From contig DEHY01000146.1 of assembly GCA_002352185.1 (NCBI GenBank), positions 14,610 through 19,715 of the forward strand: DNA of 5,106 nt, written 5' to 3'. This DNA comes from Competibacteraceae bacterium UBA2788 (GTDB taxonomy: Bacteria > Pseudomonadota > Gammaproteobacteria > Competibacterales > Competibacteraceae). This document shows positions 1 to 5,106 of the stretch, piece by piece. Every line of letters starts with the position of its first letter. The stretch's first letter is position 1. Under the pieces are notes generated by a model, which saw only the letters and a program-made list of their open reading frames with translations, was not told the origin of the DNA and did no database searches. The position numbers and the translations under genes were made by a program.

Positions 1-923
1 TTCCGGTCGCCAATCCGGTGGGTTTAAGCCAGCATCTCAATGGACGGTTGCTGGGGCGCTTCGACGGCGAGGGCACGGGCAATTTCAATCGCGGCTTTCC
101 TGATCTGACTACAGCGGCGCGGGAACGGTTGCAGGGCCAATTGAGCGCCGATCCGGCGGCGAACGTGGCCCGAATCCGGGCAGTGTTGCAGGCGGTGTTG
201 GCGGAGCAGCCGGCGGCGCGGGAGACGGAAGCGCTGAAACGGGCGTTGCTGAGCCAGGCTATTGACGCCGACTGGGTGTTCGATCTGCATTGCGACGGCG
301 AGGCGCTGCTGCACCTCTACGCTTCACAGCAGCAGCGGGAGGAGGCCGTGGAACTGGGCGCGGAACTGGGCGCGGCGGCAGTGCTGCTGGAACAGGAACC
401 GGGCGGCAATCCCTTCGATGAAGCCTGCGCCGGCCCCTGGTGGAAGCTGCGGGAGGCGCTGGCAACGGAAGGGCCGACGCCGCTGGCCTGTTTTGCGACC
501 ACGGTGGAATTGCGCGGTCAGGCCGATGTGACGGACGAAAGCGCAGCAGCCGACGCGGCGGCGCTGCTGCGATTTTTGCAGCGACGCGGCGTCATCGGCG
601 GCGAACCGGGGCCGCTGCCGGAGTTGCGTTGCCAGCCGACCCCGCTGAACGGCGTGGATGTGCTGACTGCGCCGGCTGCCGGCGTGGTGGTTTACCGCAA
701 GCAGTTGGGCGATACGGTGGCCGCTGGAGAAGTGGTGGCGGAACTGGTGGATCCGCTCGGCGAACCGTTGGGCGCGGCCCGGACGCCGATTTACAGCAAG
801 ACGCATGGCCTGCTGCTCGCCCGGATGACCGAGCGGCTGGCTCGTCCGGGGCAAAAATTCTGCAAGGTGGCCGGGCGGGAACCGCTGGATTATCGCCAGG
901 CGGGCAAGTTGCTGGAAGATTGA
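1..923 (+). CDS. Succinylglutamate desuccinylase/aspartoacylase-family zinc deacylase, 5' end cut off by window
   Basis: The reading frame is open from the first complete codon at position 3, so the gene begins before the window; about 306 C-terminal residues are visible. The entry motif PVANPVGLSQ, followed by GRF and NFNRGFPDL, is typical of the M14-like family that includes AstE, aspartoacylase and the COG3608 deacylases. These hydrolyse N-acyl amino acids or related amides with one zinc ion. The DLHCD segment (codons 282-296) supplies the third zinc ligand, His at 288-290. The probable catalytic Glu lies in TVELRG, at 507-509. The first zinc ligands (HxxE) should lie in the missing N-terminus. 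The C-terminus, roughly from position 650 onward, looks like the barrel-sandwich (lipoyl-like) domain of COG3608 members (TAPAAGVVVYRKQLGDTV and onward). No signal peptide can be judged. It converges on argA with 18 bases between the stop codons. The family is secure; the substrate is not, and AstE itself should not be assumed. Confidence 0.9.
   Translation, partial: PVANPVGLSQHLNGRLLGRFDGEGTGNFNRGFPDLTTAARERLQGQLSADPAANVARIRAVLQAVLAEQPAARETEALKRALLSQAIDADWVFDLHCDGEALLHLYASQQQREEAVELGAELGAAAVLLEQEPGGNPFDEACAGPWWKLREALATEGPTPLACFATTVELRGQADVTDESAAADAAALLRFLQRRGVIGGEPGPLPELRCQPTPLNGVDVLTAPAAGVVVYRKQLGDTVAAGEVVAELVDPLGEPLGAARTPIYSKTHGLLLARMTERLARPGQKFCKVAGREPLDYRQAGKLLED
351..374 (+). repeat. 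Perfect 12-base tandem duplication inside the deacylase gene
   Basis: The 12-base unit gaactgggcgcg occurs twice back to back, 351-362 and 363-374, in frame. It encodes Glu-Leu-Gly-Ala twice, in the helix after the DLHCD zinc-ligand segment. The frame is preserved. It may be a recent four-codon slippage duplication, or chance in GC-rich coding DNA. Confidence 0.6.
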
Positions 924-941
924 TCGGCGCCGTCCAGCGGT

Positions 942-2264
942 TTATTGCATTCCAGGCAGGCTCTTGATAAACACCTTGGAGCGGCGCTGCCAGTTGTACA
1001 GGGTTTGTTTTTCCACCGGCAGGTCGGCAACCTCGGCAGGCTCAAAGCCGCGCTCGCGAAACCAGTGCGCGGTGCGGGTGGTCAGCACAAACAGGCGTTG
1101 CAGGCGCTGTTCCCCCGCCTGGCGTTCGATAAAGCGCAGCAGGGTATCGGCGCGGCCACTGTTGCGATAGGCGGGATGCACCGCGACGCAGGCCAGCTCG
1201 CCCAGCCGTTCTTCAGGAAAGGGGTAAAGCGCGGCGCAGCCAATAATCGCGCCGTCGCGTTCGAGCAGGGTGAACCGCTCAATTTCCATCTCCAGCCGTT
1301 CCCGCGAACGCCATACCAAAGTGCCATCGGTTTCCAGCGGTCGGATCAACTCCAGAATGCCGCCGACATCATCAATCGTCGCTGGCCGCGCCCCTTCGTA
1401 AATATCGGCGGTGATCAGCGCGCCCACGCCGTCGCGGGTGAACAGTTCCAGCAACAGCGCGCCCTCTATCTCCTGACCCAGCAGATGCACCCGGCGCACT
1501 CCGCTCTGGCAGGCGCGCAGCGCCAGACGCAAATGGCGGGCGGCTTCTTCGGGCAGGGCGGGATGTTCGGCCAGCAGCCGTTCGGCATCGCTGAGGCTGA
1601 GTTCGCGGATCGGTCGGCCTGCGGCGTCGCGCAGTCCCGGCCCTTCGCTCAGGACCAGCAGCTTGTCAGCGCCCAGCGCCATGGCGGTGGCGGTGGCGAC
1701 ATCCTCGGCGCTGAGGTTAAAAATTTCTCCGGTCGGCGAATAACCCAGCGGCGACAGCAGCACGATGGCGTCCTGCTCCAGCCACAGGCGGATGGCCTGG
1801 GCGTCCACTTTGCGCACTTCGCCGGTAAAGCCGTAATCCACCCCGTCGCGCACCCCCAGCGGGCGGGCGGTCACGACATTGCCGGATGCGACCCGCAGGC
1901 GGGCGCCGTGCATCGGCGAGTTGGCTACGCCCATGGACAGCCGCGCCTCGATGCGGATGCGCACCCGCCCCACCGCCTGCTTGACGTAGCGCAGATCGGC
2001 AGCGTCGGTCAGCCGCAGGCCGTTGACATAGCGCAGTTGACGCCCGGCTTCGTGCAGGCGCTCTTCGACTTGCGTCCGGGCGCCGTGTACCAGCGCCAGA
2101 CGGACGCCGAGACTGTGCAACAGGGCGAGATCGTGAATCAGGCTGGAAAAGTGGTCGGCTTCAACTGCCGCGCCGCCGAACAGCACTACGAATGTTTTGC
2201 CGCGATGGGCGTTGATGTAGGGGCCGGCCTGACGGAACCACTGCACAAAATGAGTTGCATCCAC
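942..2264 (-). CDS. argA: Amino-acid N-acetyltransferase (N-acetylglutamate synthase), ArgA
   Basis: The enzyme transfers acetyl from acetyl-CoA to L-glutamate, the first step of arginine biosynthesis, in the cytoplasm. At 440 residues it matches classical ArgA (E. coli about 443). Residues about 12-285 form the amino-acid-kinase-like domain, with PYINAHRGKTFVV near 15-27, the glycine pair GGAA at 30-33, LVHGAR at 58-63 and NLSAEDVATATAMALGADK at 183-201. In this family that domain binds arginine for feedback inhibition rather than acting as a kinase. Residues about 294-430 form the GNAT domain; RNSGRA at 367-372 fits the acetyl-CoA-binding pattern R/Q-x-x-G-x-G/A, and LFVLTTRTAHWFRERGF (391-407) closely resembles E. 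coli ArgA. The start is a GTG at 2264-2262; the in-frame stop at 2294-2292 leaves no earlier ATG, GTG or TTG, and the chosen start gives the normal distance to PYIN. The ribosome site is only moderate (GGAACAG, about 5-9 bases upstream). It is divergent from the phosphomannomutase gene. Nothing appears truncated or frameshifted. Confidence 0.96.
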   Translation of the reverse strand: MDATHFVQWFRQAGPYINAHRGKTFVVLFGGAAVEADHFSSLIHDLALLHSLGVRLALVHGARTQVEERLHEAGRQLRYVNGLRLTDAADLRYVKQAVGRVRIRIEARLSMGVANSPMHGARLRVASGNVVTARPLGVRDGVDYGFTGEVRKVDAQAIRLWLEQDAIVLLSPLGYSPTGEIFNLSAEDVATATAMALGADKLLVLSEGPGLRDAAGRPIRELSLSDAERLLAEHPALPEEAARHLRLALRACQSGVRRVHLLGQEIEGALLLELFTRDGVGALITADIYEGARPATIDDVGGILELIRPLETDGTLVWRSRERLEMEIERFTLLERDGAIIGCAALYPFPEERLGELACVAVHPAYRNSGRADTLLRFIERQAGEQRLQRLFVLTTRTAHWFRERGFEPAEVADLPVEKQTLYNWQRRSKVFIKSLPGMQ

Positions 2265-2279
2265 AAGGGCTGTTCCATT

Positions 2280-2296
2280 GATGACGATAGGTCATC
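2280..2296. promoter_or_regulatory. Operator-like inverted repeat gatgac-N5-gtcatc
   Basis: Perfect 6-base arms at 2280-2285 and 2291-2296 flank a 5-base centre (gatag). The repeat begins within the -35 hexamer of the rightward promoter and fills most of its spacer, and it straddles the expected start point of argA transcription. That is where a dimeric repressor would block both directions. It does not match the ArgR box (a TGAAT/ATTCA-type palindrome). The binding protein is unknown, and a chance repeat cannot be excluded. Confidence 0.4.
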
Positions 2297-2298
2297 GC

Positions 2299-2304
2299 AT
2301 TATA
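2299..2304 (-). promoter_or_regulatory. Probable -10 element of the divergent argA promoter
   Basis: Read on the minus strand, 2304-2299 is a perfect TATAAT, preceded by TGAA (close to an extended -10). Transcription would start near 2292, about 28 bases before the argA GTG. No convincing -35 hexamer is visible at 16-18 bases' spacing, so the promoter may rely on the extended -10 or an activator. It overlaps the -10 of the rightward promoter. Confidence 0.45.
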
Positions 2305-2345
2305 TTCACCGGCTATTTGTGCCGATCCAGGGAAAGGGCAAAATA

Positions 2346-2402
2346 ATGAATCAACGTGAGGAATACCATGAGCAACGAGCGGGCGTGTTTCAAGGCGTAT
2401 GA
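2346..2402 (+). CDS. Possible 18-codon upstream reading frame overlapping the phosphomannomutase start
   Basis: ATG at 2346-2348 has its own purine-rich ribosome-site candidate (AAGGG at 2334-2338, 7 bases away) and runs to TGA at 2400-2402. It overlaps the first 35 bases of the phosphomannomutase gene in a different frame. The peptide would be MNQREEYHEQRAGVFQGV, with no recognisable motif, membrane segment or amino-acid run typical of attenuator leaders. It might tune translation of the following gene, or it may be untranslated. Low confidence that it is a real gene. Confidence 0.2.
   Translation: MNQREEYHEQRAGVFQGV
2358..2363 (+). promoter_or_regulatory. Ribosome binding site deciding the phosphomannomutase start
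   Basis: GAGGAA, with AGGA at 2359-2362, lies 5 bases before the ATG at 2368. This favours that ATG over the in-frame GTG at 2356, which overlaps the ribosome site and would add only four residues with no family counterpart. Confidence 0.75.
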
Positions 2403-3720
2403 CATTCGCGGGCGGATTCCCGACGAGCTGAACGACGATCTGGCCTATCGCATCGGGCGGGCGTATGCCGTTTTTCTGCAACCCCGCAAGGTTGCCGTCG
2501 GCCATGATGTGCGGCTGAGCAGCCCGGCGCTGAGCGCGGCGCTGGCGCACGGGTTGCTGGATGCGGGCGTCGAGGTGATGGATATTGGTCAGTGCGGCAC
2601 CGAGGAGGTTTATTTTGCCGTGTTTCATCATCAGCTTGACGGTGGAATCATGGTCACAGCCAGCCATAACCCGATGGATTACAACGGGATGAAGCTGGTG
2701 CAGGAACAGGCCAGACCGATCAGCGGCGACAGCGGCCTGTTCGCCATCCGCGATCTGTCGGCGGCTGACGAATTTACGCTGGCGGTTCGTCCCAGCACTC
2801 TGGTTCACCATGAGGATAAGGGTGATTACATCCGCTATCTGCTGGGCGCGATCAAAACCGATGCGCTCAAGCCGCTGAAAATCGTCGTCAATGGCGGCAA
2901 CGGCGGCGCAGGGCCGATCATTGATGCGCTGGAGCCGCAGTTGCCGTTTCAGTTCGTCAAGATTCATCACCAGCCGGATGGAACTTTCCCCAACGGCATT
3001 CCCAATCCGTTGCTGCCGGAATGCCGCGAAGCCACCGCGCAGGCGGTGCGTGAACACGGCGCCGATCTGGGACTGGCCTGGGATGGCGATTTCGACCGCT
3101 GTTTTTTCTTTGACGAAAATGGCCGCTTTATCGAAGGCTATTACCTGGTGGGCCTGCTGGCGGAAATCCTGCTGGCGCGGCAACCGGGCGCCAAAATCAT
3201 CCACGATCCGCGCCTGACCTGGAACACGATAGAGCAAGTCCGCGCTGCGAATGGCATCCCGGTGCAGAACAAGACCGGCCATGCGTTTATGAAGGAGCGG
3301 ATGCGGCTGGAAAATGCGCTGTACGGCGGCGAGATGAGCGCCCATCACTATTTCCGCGATTTCGCCTACTGCGACAGCGGCATGATTCCATGGCTGCTGG
3401 TTGCCGAACACCTCTGCCGCAGCGGTCAGTCGCTCTCGACGCTGGTGGATGCGCGGATGCAGGCATTCCCCTGCAGCGGCGAAATCAATTTCCGGGTGGA
3501 CGACGCCCCGGCCAAGATCCGCGAAATTCTGGTTGCCTACGCAGACCAAGAGCCGGAGCTGGACCAAGTCGACGGCGTCAGCCTTGAATTCCCCAACTGG
3601 CGCTTTAATCTGCGCTGCTCCAACACCGAACCGCTGCTGCGGCTGAATGTGGAAACCCGTGGCGATGCGGAATTGCTGAAACGGCGGACTGAAGAATTGC
3701 GCAGGCTGATCACCGGCTAA
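2368..3720 (+). CDS. cpsG: Phosphomannomutase, CpsG/ManB type
   Basis: It interconverts mannose-6-phosphate and mannose-1-phosphate in the cytoplasm, feeding GDP-mannose synthesis for surface polysaccharides; some relatives also act on glucose phosphates. The 450 residues match the length of the alpha-D-phosphohexomutase family (E. coli CpsG about 456). The sequence opens with CFKAYDIRG (7-15). The catalytic phosphoserine loop is TASHNPMDYNGMK, with Ser99. The Mg-binding loop is DGDFDR (239-244), the sugar-specificity loop GEMSAHH (321-327), and the phosphate-binding C-terminal domain contains RCSNTEPLLRLNVETRGD (416-432). All four domains are complete, with every key residue present, so it should be active. 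Similarity to E. coli CpsG is visible over long runs such as GHAFMKERMR and AHHYFRDFAYCDSGMIPWLL. The start is the ATG with the good ribosome site. It has its own promoter in the argA intergenic region and is followed 14 bases later by the PLP-enzyme gene. No GDP-mannose partner gene (manC, gmd) lies in the window. Confidence 0.95.
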   Translation: MSNERACFKAYDIRGRIPDELNDDLAYRIGRAYAVFLQPRKVAVGHDVRLSSPALSAALAHGLLDAGVEVMDIGQCGTEEVYFAVFHHQLDGGIMVTASHNPMDYNGMKLVQEQARPISGDSGLFAIRDLSAADEFTLAVRPSTLVHHEDKGDYIRYLLGAIKTDALKPLKIVVNGGNGGAGPIIDALEPQLPFQFVKIHHQPDGTFPNGIPNPLLPECREATAQAVREHGADLGLAWDGDFDRCFFFDENGRFIEGYYLVGLLAEILLARQPGAKIIHDPRLTWNTIEQVRAANGIPVQNKTGHAFMKERMRLENALYGGEMSAHHYFRDFAYCDSGMIPWLLVAEHLCRSGQSLSTLVDARMQAFPCSGEINFRVDDAPAKIREILVAYADQEPELDQVDGVSLEFPNWRFNLRCSNTEPLLRLNVETRGDAELLKRRTEELRRLITG

Positions 3721-3738
3721 ATGGTATTGATTTCATGA
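3721..3738 (+). other. Five-codon micro reading frame bridging two operon genes
   Basis: An ATG directly abuts the phosphomannomutase stop (TAAATG, 3718-3723) and reads Met-Val-Leu-Ile-Ser before a TGA at 3736-3738. That TGA overlaps the start of the next gene as ATGA. The next gene lacks a Shine-Dalgarno sequence, so ribosomes might reinitiate here and pass on by coupling. It may equally be coincidental. Confidence 0.2.
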
Positions 3739-4895
3739 CTGATTCTTCTCGTTCACCCGGTTTCGCCACCCGTGCGATTCACGCCGGCCAAAGTCCCGAT
3801 CCGTCTACCGGCGCGGTGGTCACACCGATCTACGCCACCTCGACCTACGTCCAGTCCAGTCCGGGCGTGCATCAGGGCTTTGAGTATTCGCGCAGCCAGA
3901 ATCCGACCCGCTTTGCCTACGAGCGTTGCGTGGCCGATCTGGAAGGCGGCGACGCCGGTTTCGCTTTTGCTTCGGGGCTGGCCGCTACGTCCACGGTGCT
4001 GGAACTGCTGGACAGCGGCGATCATGTGGCGGCGCTGGATGACATTTATGGCGGCAGCCGGCGACTGTTCGAGCAGGTGCGACGGCGCAGCGCCGGTTTA
4101 ACTTTTTCCTACAGCGATCTGCGCGACCGGGCGGCGCTGGAACGGGTGCTGACGCCTGCAACCCGGATGATCTGGGTGGAGACGCCGAGCAATCCGCTGT
4201 TGAAGCTGGTGGATTTGGCGATGATCGCGGAAGTGGCCCGCGAACGCGGCATTCTGACGGTGGCCGACAATACCTTTGCCACGCCGTGGGCGCAACGTCC
4301 GCTGGAATACGGTTTCGATTTGGTCATCCATTCCGCGACCAAGTACCTGAACGGCCATTCCGACATCATCGGCGGGGTGGCGGTGTGCCGGGGGCAGGAA
4401 TTGGCGGAACGGCTGAGCTATTTGCAGAACGCCATCGGCGCCATCGCCAGCCCGTTTGACAGTTTCCTGGCGTTGCGCGGCCTGAAAACGCTGGCGCTGC
4501 GGATGGAACGGCACAGCGCGAATGCGTTGGCGATTGCGACCTGGCTGGAACAGCAGCCGAGCATTGCCAAGGTGATCTATCCCGGCTTGCCCAGCCATCC
4601 GCAACACGAGTTGGCGCGGCGGCAGATGCGCGGCTTCGGCGGGATGATCGGCGCGGTGGTGCGCGGCGATTTGGCGCAAGTGACTCAATTTCTGACCCGC
4701 TGCCGGGTGTTTGCGTTGGCCGAAAGCCTGGGCGGAGTGGAAAGTCTGATCGAGCATCCAGCGATTATGACCCATGCCTCGGTGCCGCCCGAAGTGCGGC
4801 GGGAACTGGGAATTGATGACGGACTGGTGCGGCTGTCGGTCGGCATTGAGGATGTGGCGGATTTAATCGCCGATCTGGAATGGGCGCTGGGGTAG
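3735..4895 (+). CDS. Cystathionine gamma-lyase/gamma-synthase-family PLP enzyme
   Basis: This is a fold-type I, PLP-dependent transsulfuration enzyme of the Cys/Met metabolism family; 386 residues is the usual length. Visible landmarks are YSRSQNPTR (51-59; Tyr51 and Arg53 reach the neighbouring subunit's PLP phosphate), SGLAATS (80-86), the ring-stacking Tyr105 in DDIYGG, Asp178 in DNTF, the PLP-binding Lys203 in HSATKYLNGHSD, Glu336 in SLGGVESL, and the substrate-carboxylate Arg366 in VRLSVG. Methionine gamma-lyases carry Cys after the stacking Tyr-Gly; here it is Gly, which argues against that activity. VIYPGLPSHPQHEL and PAIMTHASV are almost identical to cystathionine gamma-lyases, and the N-terminus (IHAGQSPDPSTGAVVTPIYATSTY) resembles the Xanthomonas enzyme. 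Gamma-lyase (cystathionine to cysteine) is therefore favoured, but gamma-synthase (MetB) or O-succinylhomoserine sulfhydrylase cannot be ruled out from sequence alone. It lies 14 bases after cpsG with no evident ribosome site or promoter of its own, so it is probably read and translated from the cpsG message. Confidence 0.93.
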   Translation: MTDSSRSPGFATRAIHAGQSPDPSTGAVVTPIYATSTYVQSSPGVHQGFEYSRSQNPTRFAYERCVADLEGGDAGFAFASGLAATSTVLELLDSGDHVAALDDIYGGSRRLFEQVRRRSAGLTFSYSDLRDRAALERVLTPATRMIWVETPSNPLLKLVDLAMIAEVARERGILTVADNTFATPWAQRPLEYGFDLVIHSATKYLNGHSDIIGGVAVCRGQELAERLSYLQNAIGAIASPFDSFLALRGLKTLALRMERHSANALAIATWLEQQPSIAKVIYPGLPSHPQHELARRQMRGFGGMIGAVVRGDLAQVTQFLTRCRVFALAESLGGVESLIEHPAIMTHASVPPEVRRELGIDDGLVRLSVGIEDVADLIADLEWALG

Positions 4896-4921
4896 ATTTC
4901 CGGAGCATAGTTGACTGCGAT

Positions 4922-4954
4922 CCGATGCACGTCATTGAAATTGTAACGCATCGG
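4922..4954. repeat. Inverted repeat ccgatgc-N19-gcatcgg downstream of the PLP-enzyme gene
   Basis: Perfect 7-base arms at 4922-4928 and 4948-4954 surround a 19-base A/T-rich loop, 27 bases after the stop codon. A run of six T residues follows at 4967-4972, but 12 bases beyond the stem, too far for a standard intrinsic terminator. It could be a weak or processed 3' end, or an operator for the next gene. The rest of the 4896-5057 intergenic stretch (162 bases, visibly more AT-rich than the genes) shows no other clear element. Confidence 0.3.
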
Positions 4955-5048
4955 TGCTGTGTGTGGTTTTTTATACGTCGCCTTGGGGTGAAAAAATGCA
5001 CCTTTTAGGGTTTACTTTACATCAGGCGGTTCACTGCTCTTAAAGTTT

Positions 5049-5054
5049 GGAGGG
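5049..5054 (+). promoter_or_regulatory. Strong ribosome binding site of the last gene
   Basis: GGAGGG lies 3 bases before the ATG at 5058 (4 bases if the core is taken as GGAGG). It is the best Shine-Dalgarno match in the window and fixes the start of the gene cut off by the window end. The spacing is slightly short. Confidence 0.7.
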
Positions 5055-5057
5055 CAC

Positions 5058-5106
5058 ATGAAAGTTAAGATTGCTACAATGCTGTTACTAACCATTGGTG
5101 CTAGTT
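5058..5106 (+). CDS. N-terminus of a probable exported protein, cut off by window end
   Basis: Only 16 codons are visible: MKVKIATMLLLTIGAS. Two early lysines followed by an unbroken hydrophobic stretch (Ile5 to Ala15) look like the n- and h-regions of a Sec signal peptide or lipoprotein signal, so the product is likely exported or periplasmic. No lipobox cysteine or cleavage site is reached. An upstream GGAGGG supports the start. Codons such as TTA and CTA and a G+C of 17 in 49 bases differ from the GC-rich genes to the left, though the sample is tiny. The gene lies 162 bases after the PLP enzyme and is probably a separate transcription unit. No function can be assigned. Confidence 0.6.
   Translation, partial: MKVKIATMLLLTIGAS

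Larger units (their letters stand above)
2278..2306 (+). promoter_or_regulatory. Sigma70-like promoter for the phosphomannomutase gene
   Basis: TTGATG at 2278-2283 (4 of 6 to TTGACA) and TATATT at 2301-2306 (5 of 6 to TATAAT) are separated by exactly 17 bases. Transcription would begin near 2313, giving a leader of about 55 bases before the ATG at 2368. Position in a short divergent intergenic region supports it. The transcript probably continues into the PLP-enzyme gene. Predicted by eye only. Confidence 0.6.

Noticed and set aside
924..941. Possible terminator between the deacylase and argA stops
   Set aside because: Only the 6-base palindrome ggcgcc is present, with no stem-loop and T run on either strand.
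2258..2278. ATG codons on the minus strand at 2278-2276 and 2260-2258 near the argA start
   Set aside because: Both are out of frame with ArgA and open only a short frame that ends soon; the in-frame GTG at 2264 gives the family-typical N-terminus.
945..2402. A 485-codon open frame on the plus strand opposite argA
   Set aside because: It is antisense to a clearly recognisable ArgA. Its translation is rich in Gln, Ala, Gly, His and Arg with no family motif, as expected from the mirrored codon bias of GC-rich coding DNA. Only its last 18 codons, in the intergenic leader, are considered separately.
2161..3567. A 468-codon open frame on the minus strand opposite cpsG and the end of argA
   Set aside because: The opposite strand encodes complete phosphomannomutase motifs; this frame has none and also overlaps the N-terminal part of argA in another frame.
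4098..4775. A 225-codon open frame on the minus strand opposite the PLP enzyme
   Set aside because: Antisense shadow of a gene with intact PLP-binding residues; the translation is His/Gln/Arg-rich with no motif.
4985..5006. Small hairpin ggggtg/cacctt with an A-rich loop, followed by a short T stretch
   Set aside because: Only four Watson-Crick pairs plus two G-T pairs and a short T tract; too weak to call a terminator.
5016..5043. TTTACA with TCTTAA 16 bases later as a promoter for the last gene
   Set aside because: The -10 matches only 3 of 6, and the start point would fall inside the ribosome binding site, leaving almost no leader.

Overview
The window looks like chromosomal housekeeping DNA from a GC-rich proteobacterium, most probably a gammaproteobacterium. 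The grounds are a classical fused ArgA N-acetylglutamate synthase (kinase-like domain plus GNAT domain), a CpsG/ManB-type phosphomannomutase close to the enterobacterial protein, a cystathionine gamma-lyase-like enzyme close to the Xanthomonas type, and strong G/C bias at third codon positions. The genus is not determinable from this; a Competibacter- or Xanthomonadales-like lineage is only a guess.

Layout, left to right. Positions 1-923 (+) hold the C-terminal part of a zinc-dependent M14-type deacylase of the succinylglutamate desuccinylase/aspartoacylase family; its start lies before the window. It converges, with an 18-base gap, on argA (2264-942, -). A compact 103-base intergenic region (2265-2367) separates argA from the divergent phosphomannomutase gene (2368-3720, +). 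That region carries a good sigma70-like promoter for the rightward gene, a TATAAT-like element on the opposite strand for argA that shares the same A/T core, and a perfect 6+6 inverted repeat sitting in the promoter spacer. Fourteen bases after the phosphomannomutase comes a PLP-dependent cystathionine gamma-lyase/gamma-synthase-family gene (3735-4895, +), almost certainly co-transcribed. A 162-base more AT-rich intergenic stretch (4896-5057) follows, and then the first 16 codons of a gene with a strong ribosome binding site and the beginning of a signal-peptide-like N-terminus (5058 to the window end).

How the genes relate: ArgA commits glutamate to arginine synthesis; the deacylase next door could act on an N-acyl amino acid, but its substrate is not shown. 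The phosphomannomutase supplies mannose-1-phosphate for GDP-mannose and surface polysaccharide; the PLP enzyme belongs to cysteine/methionine transsulfuration. There is no obvious single pathway uniting them.

I found no mobile element, CRISPR array, tRNA, rRNA or novel multi-gene system. The points most worth a second look are regulatory: the overlapping divergent promoter with its operator-like repeat, a small overlapping upstream reading frame before the phosphomannomutase, and a five-codon reading frame bridging the phosphomannomutase and the PLP enzyme.
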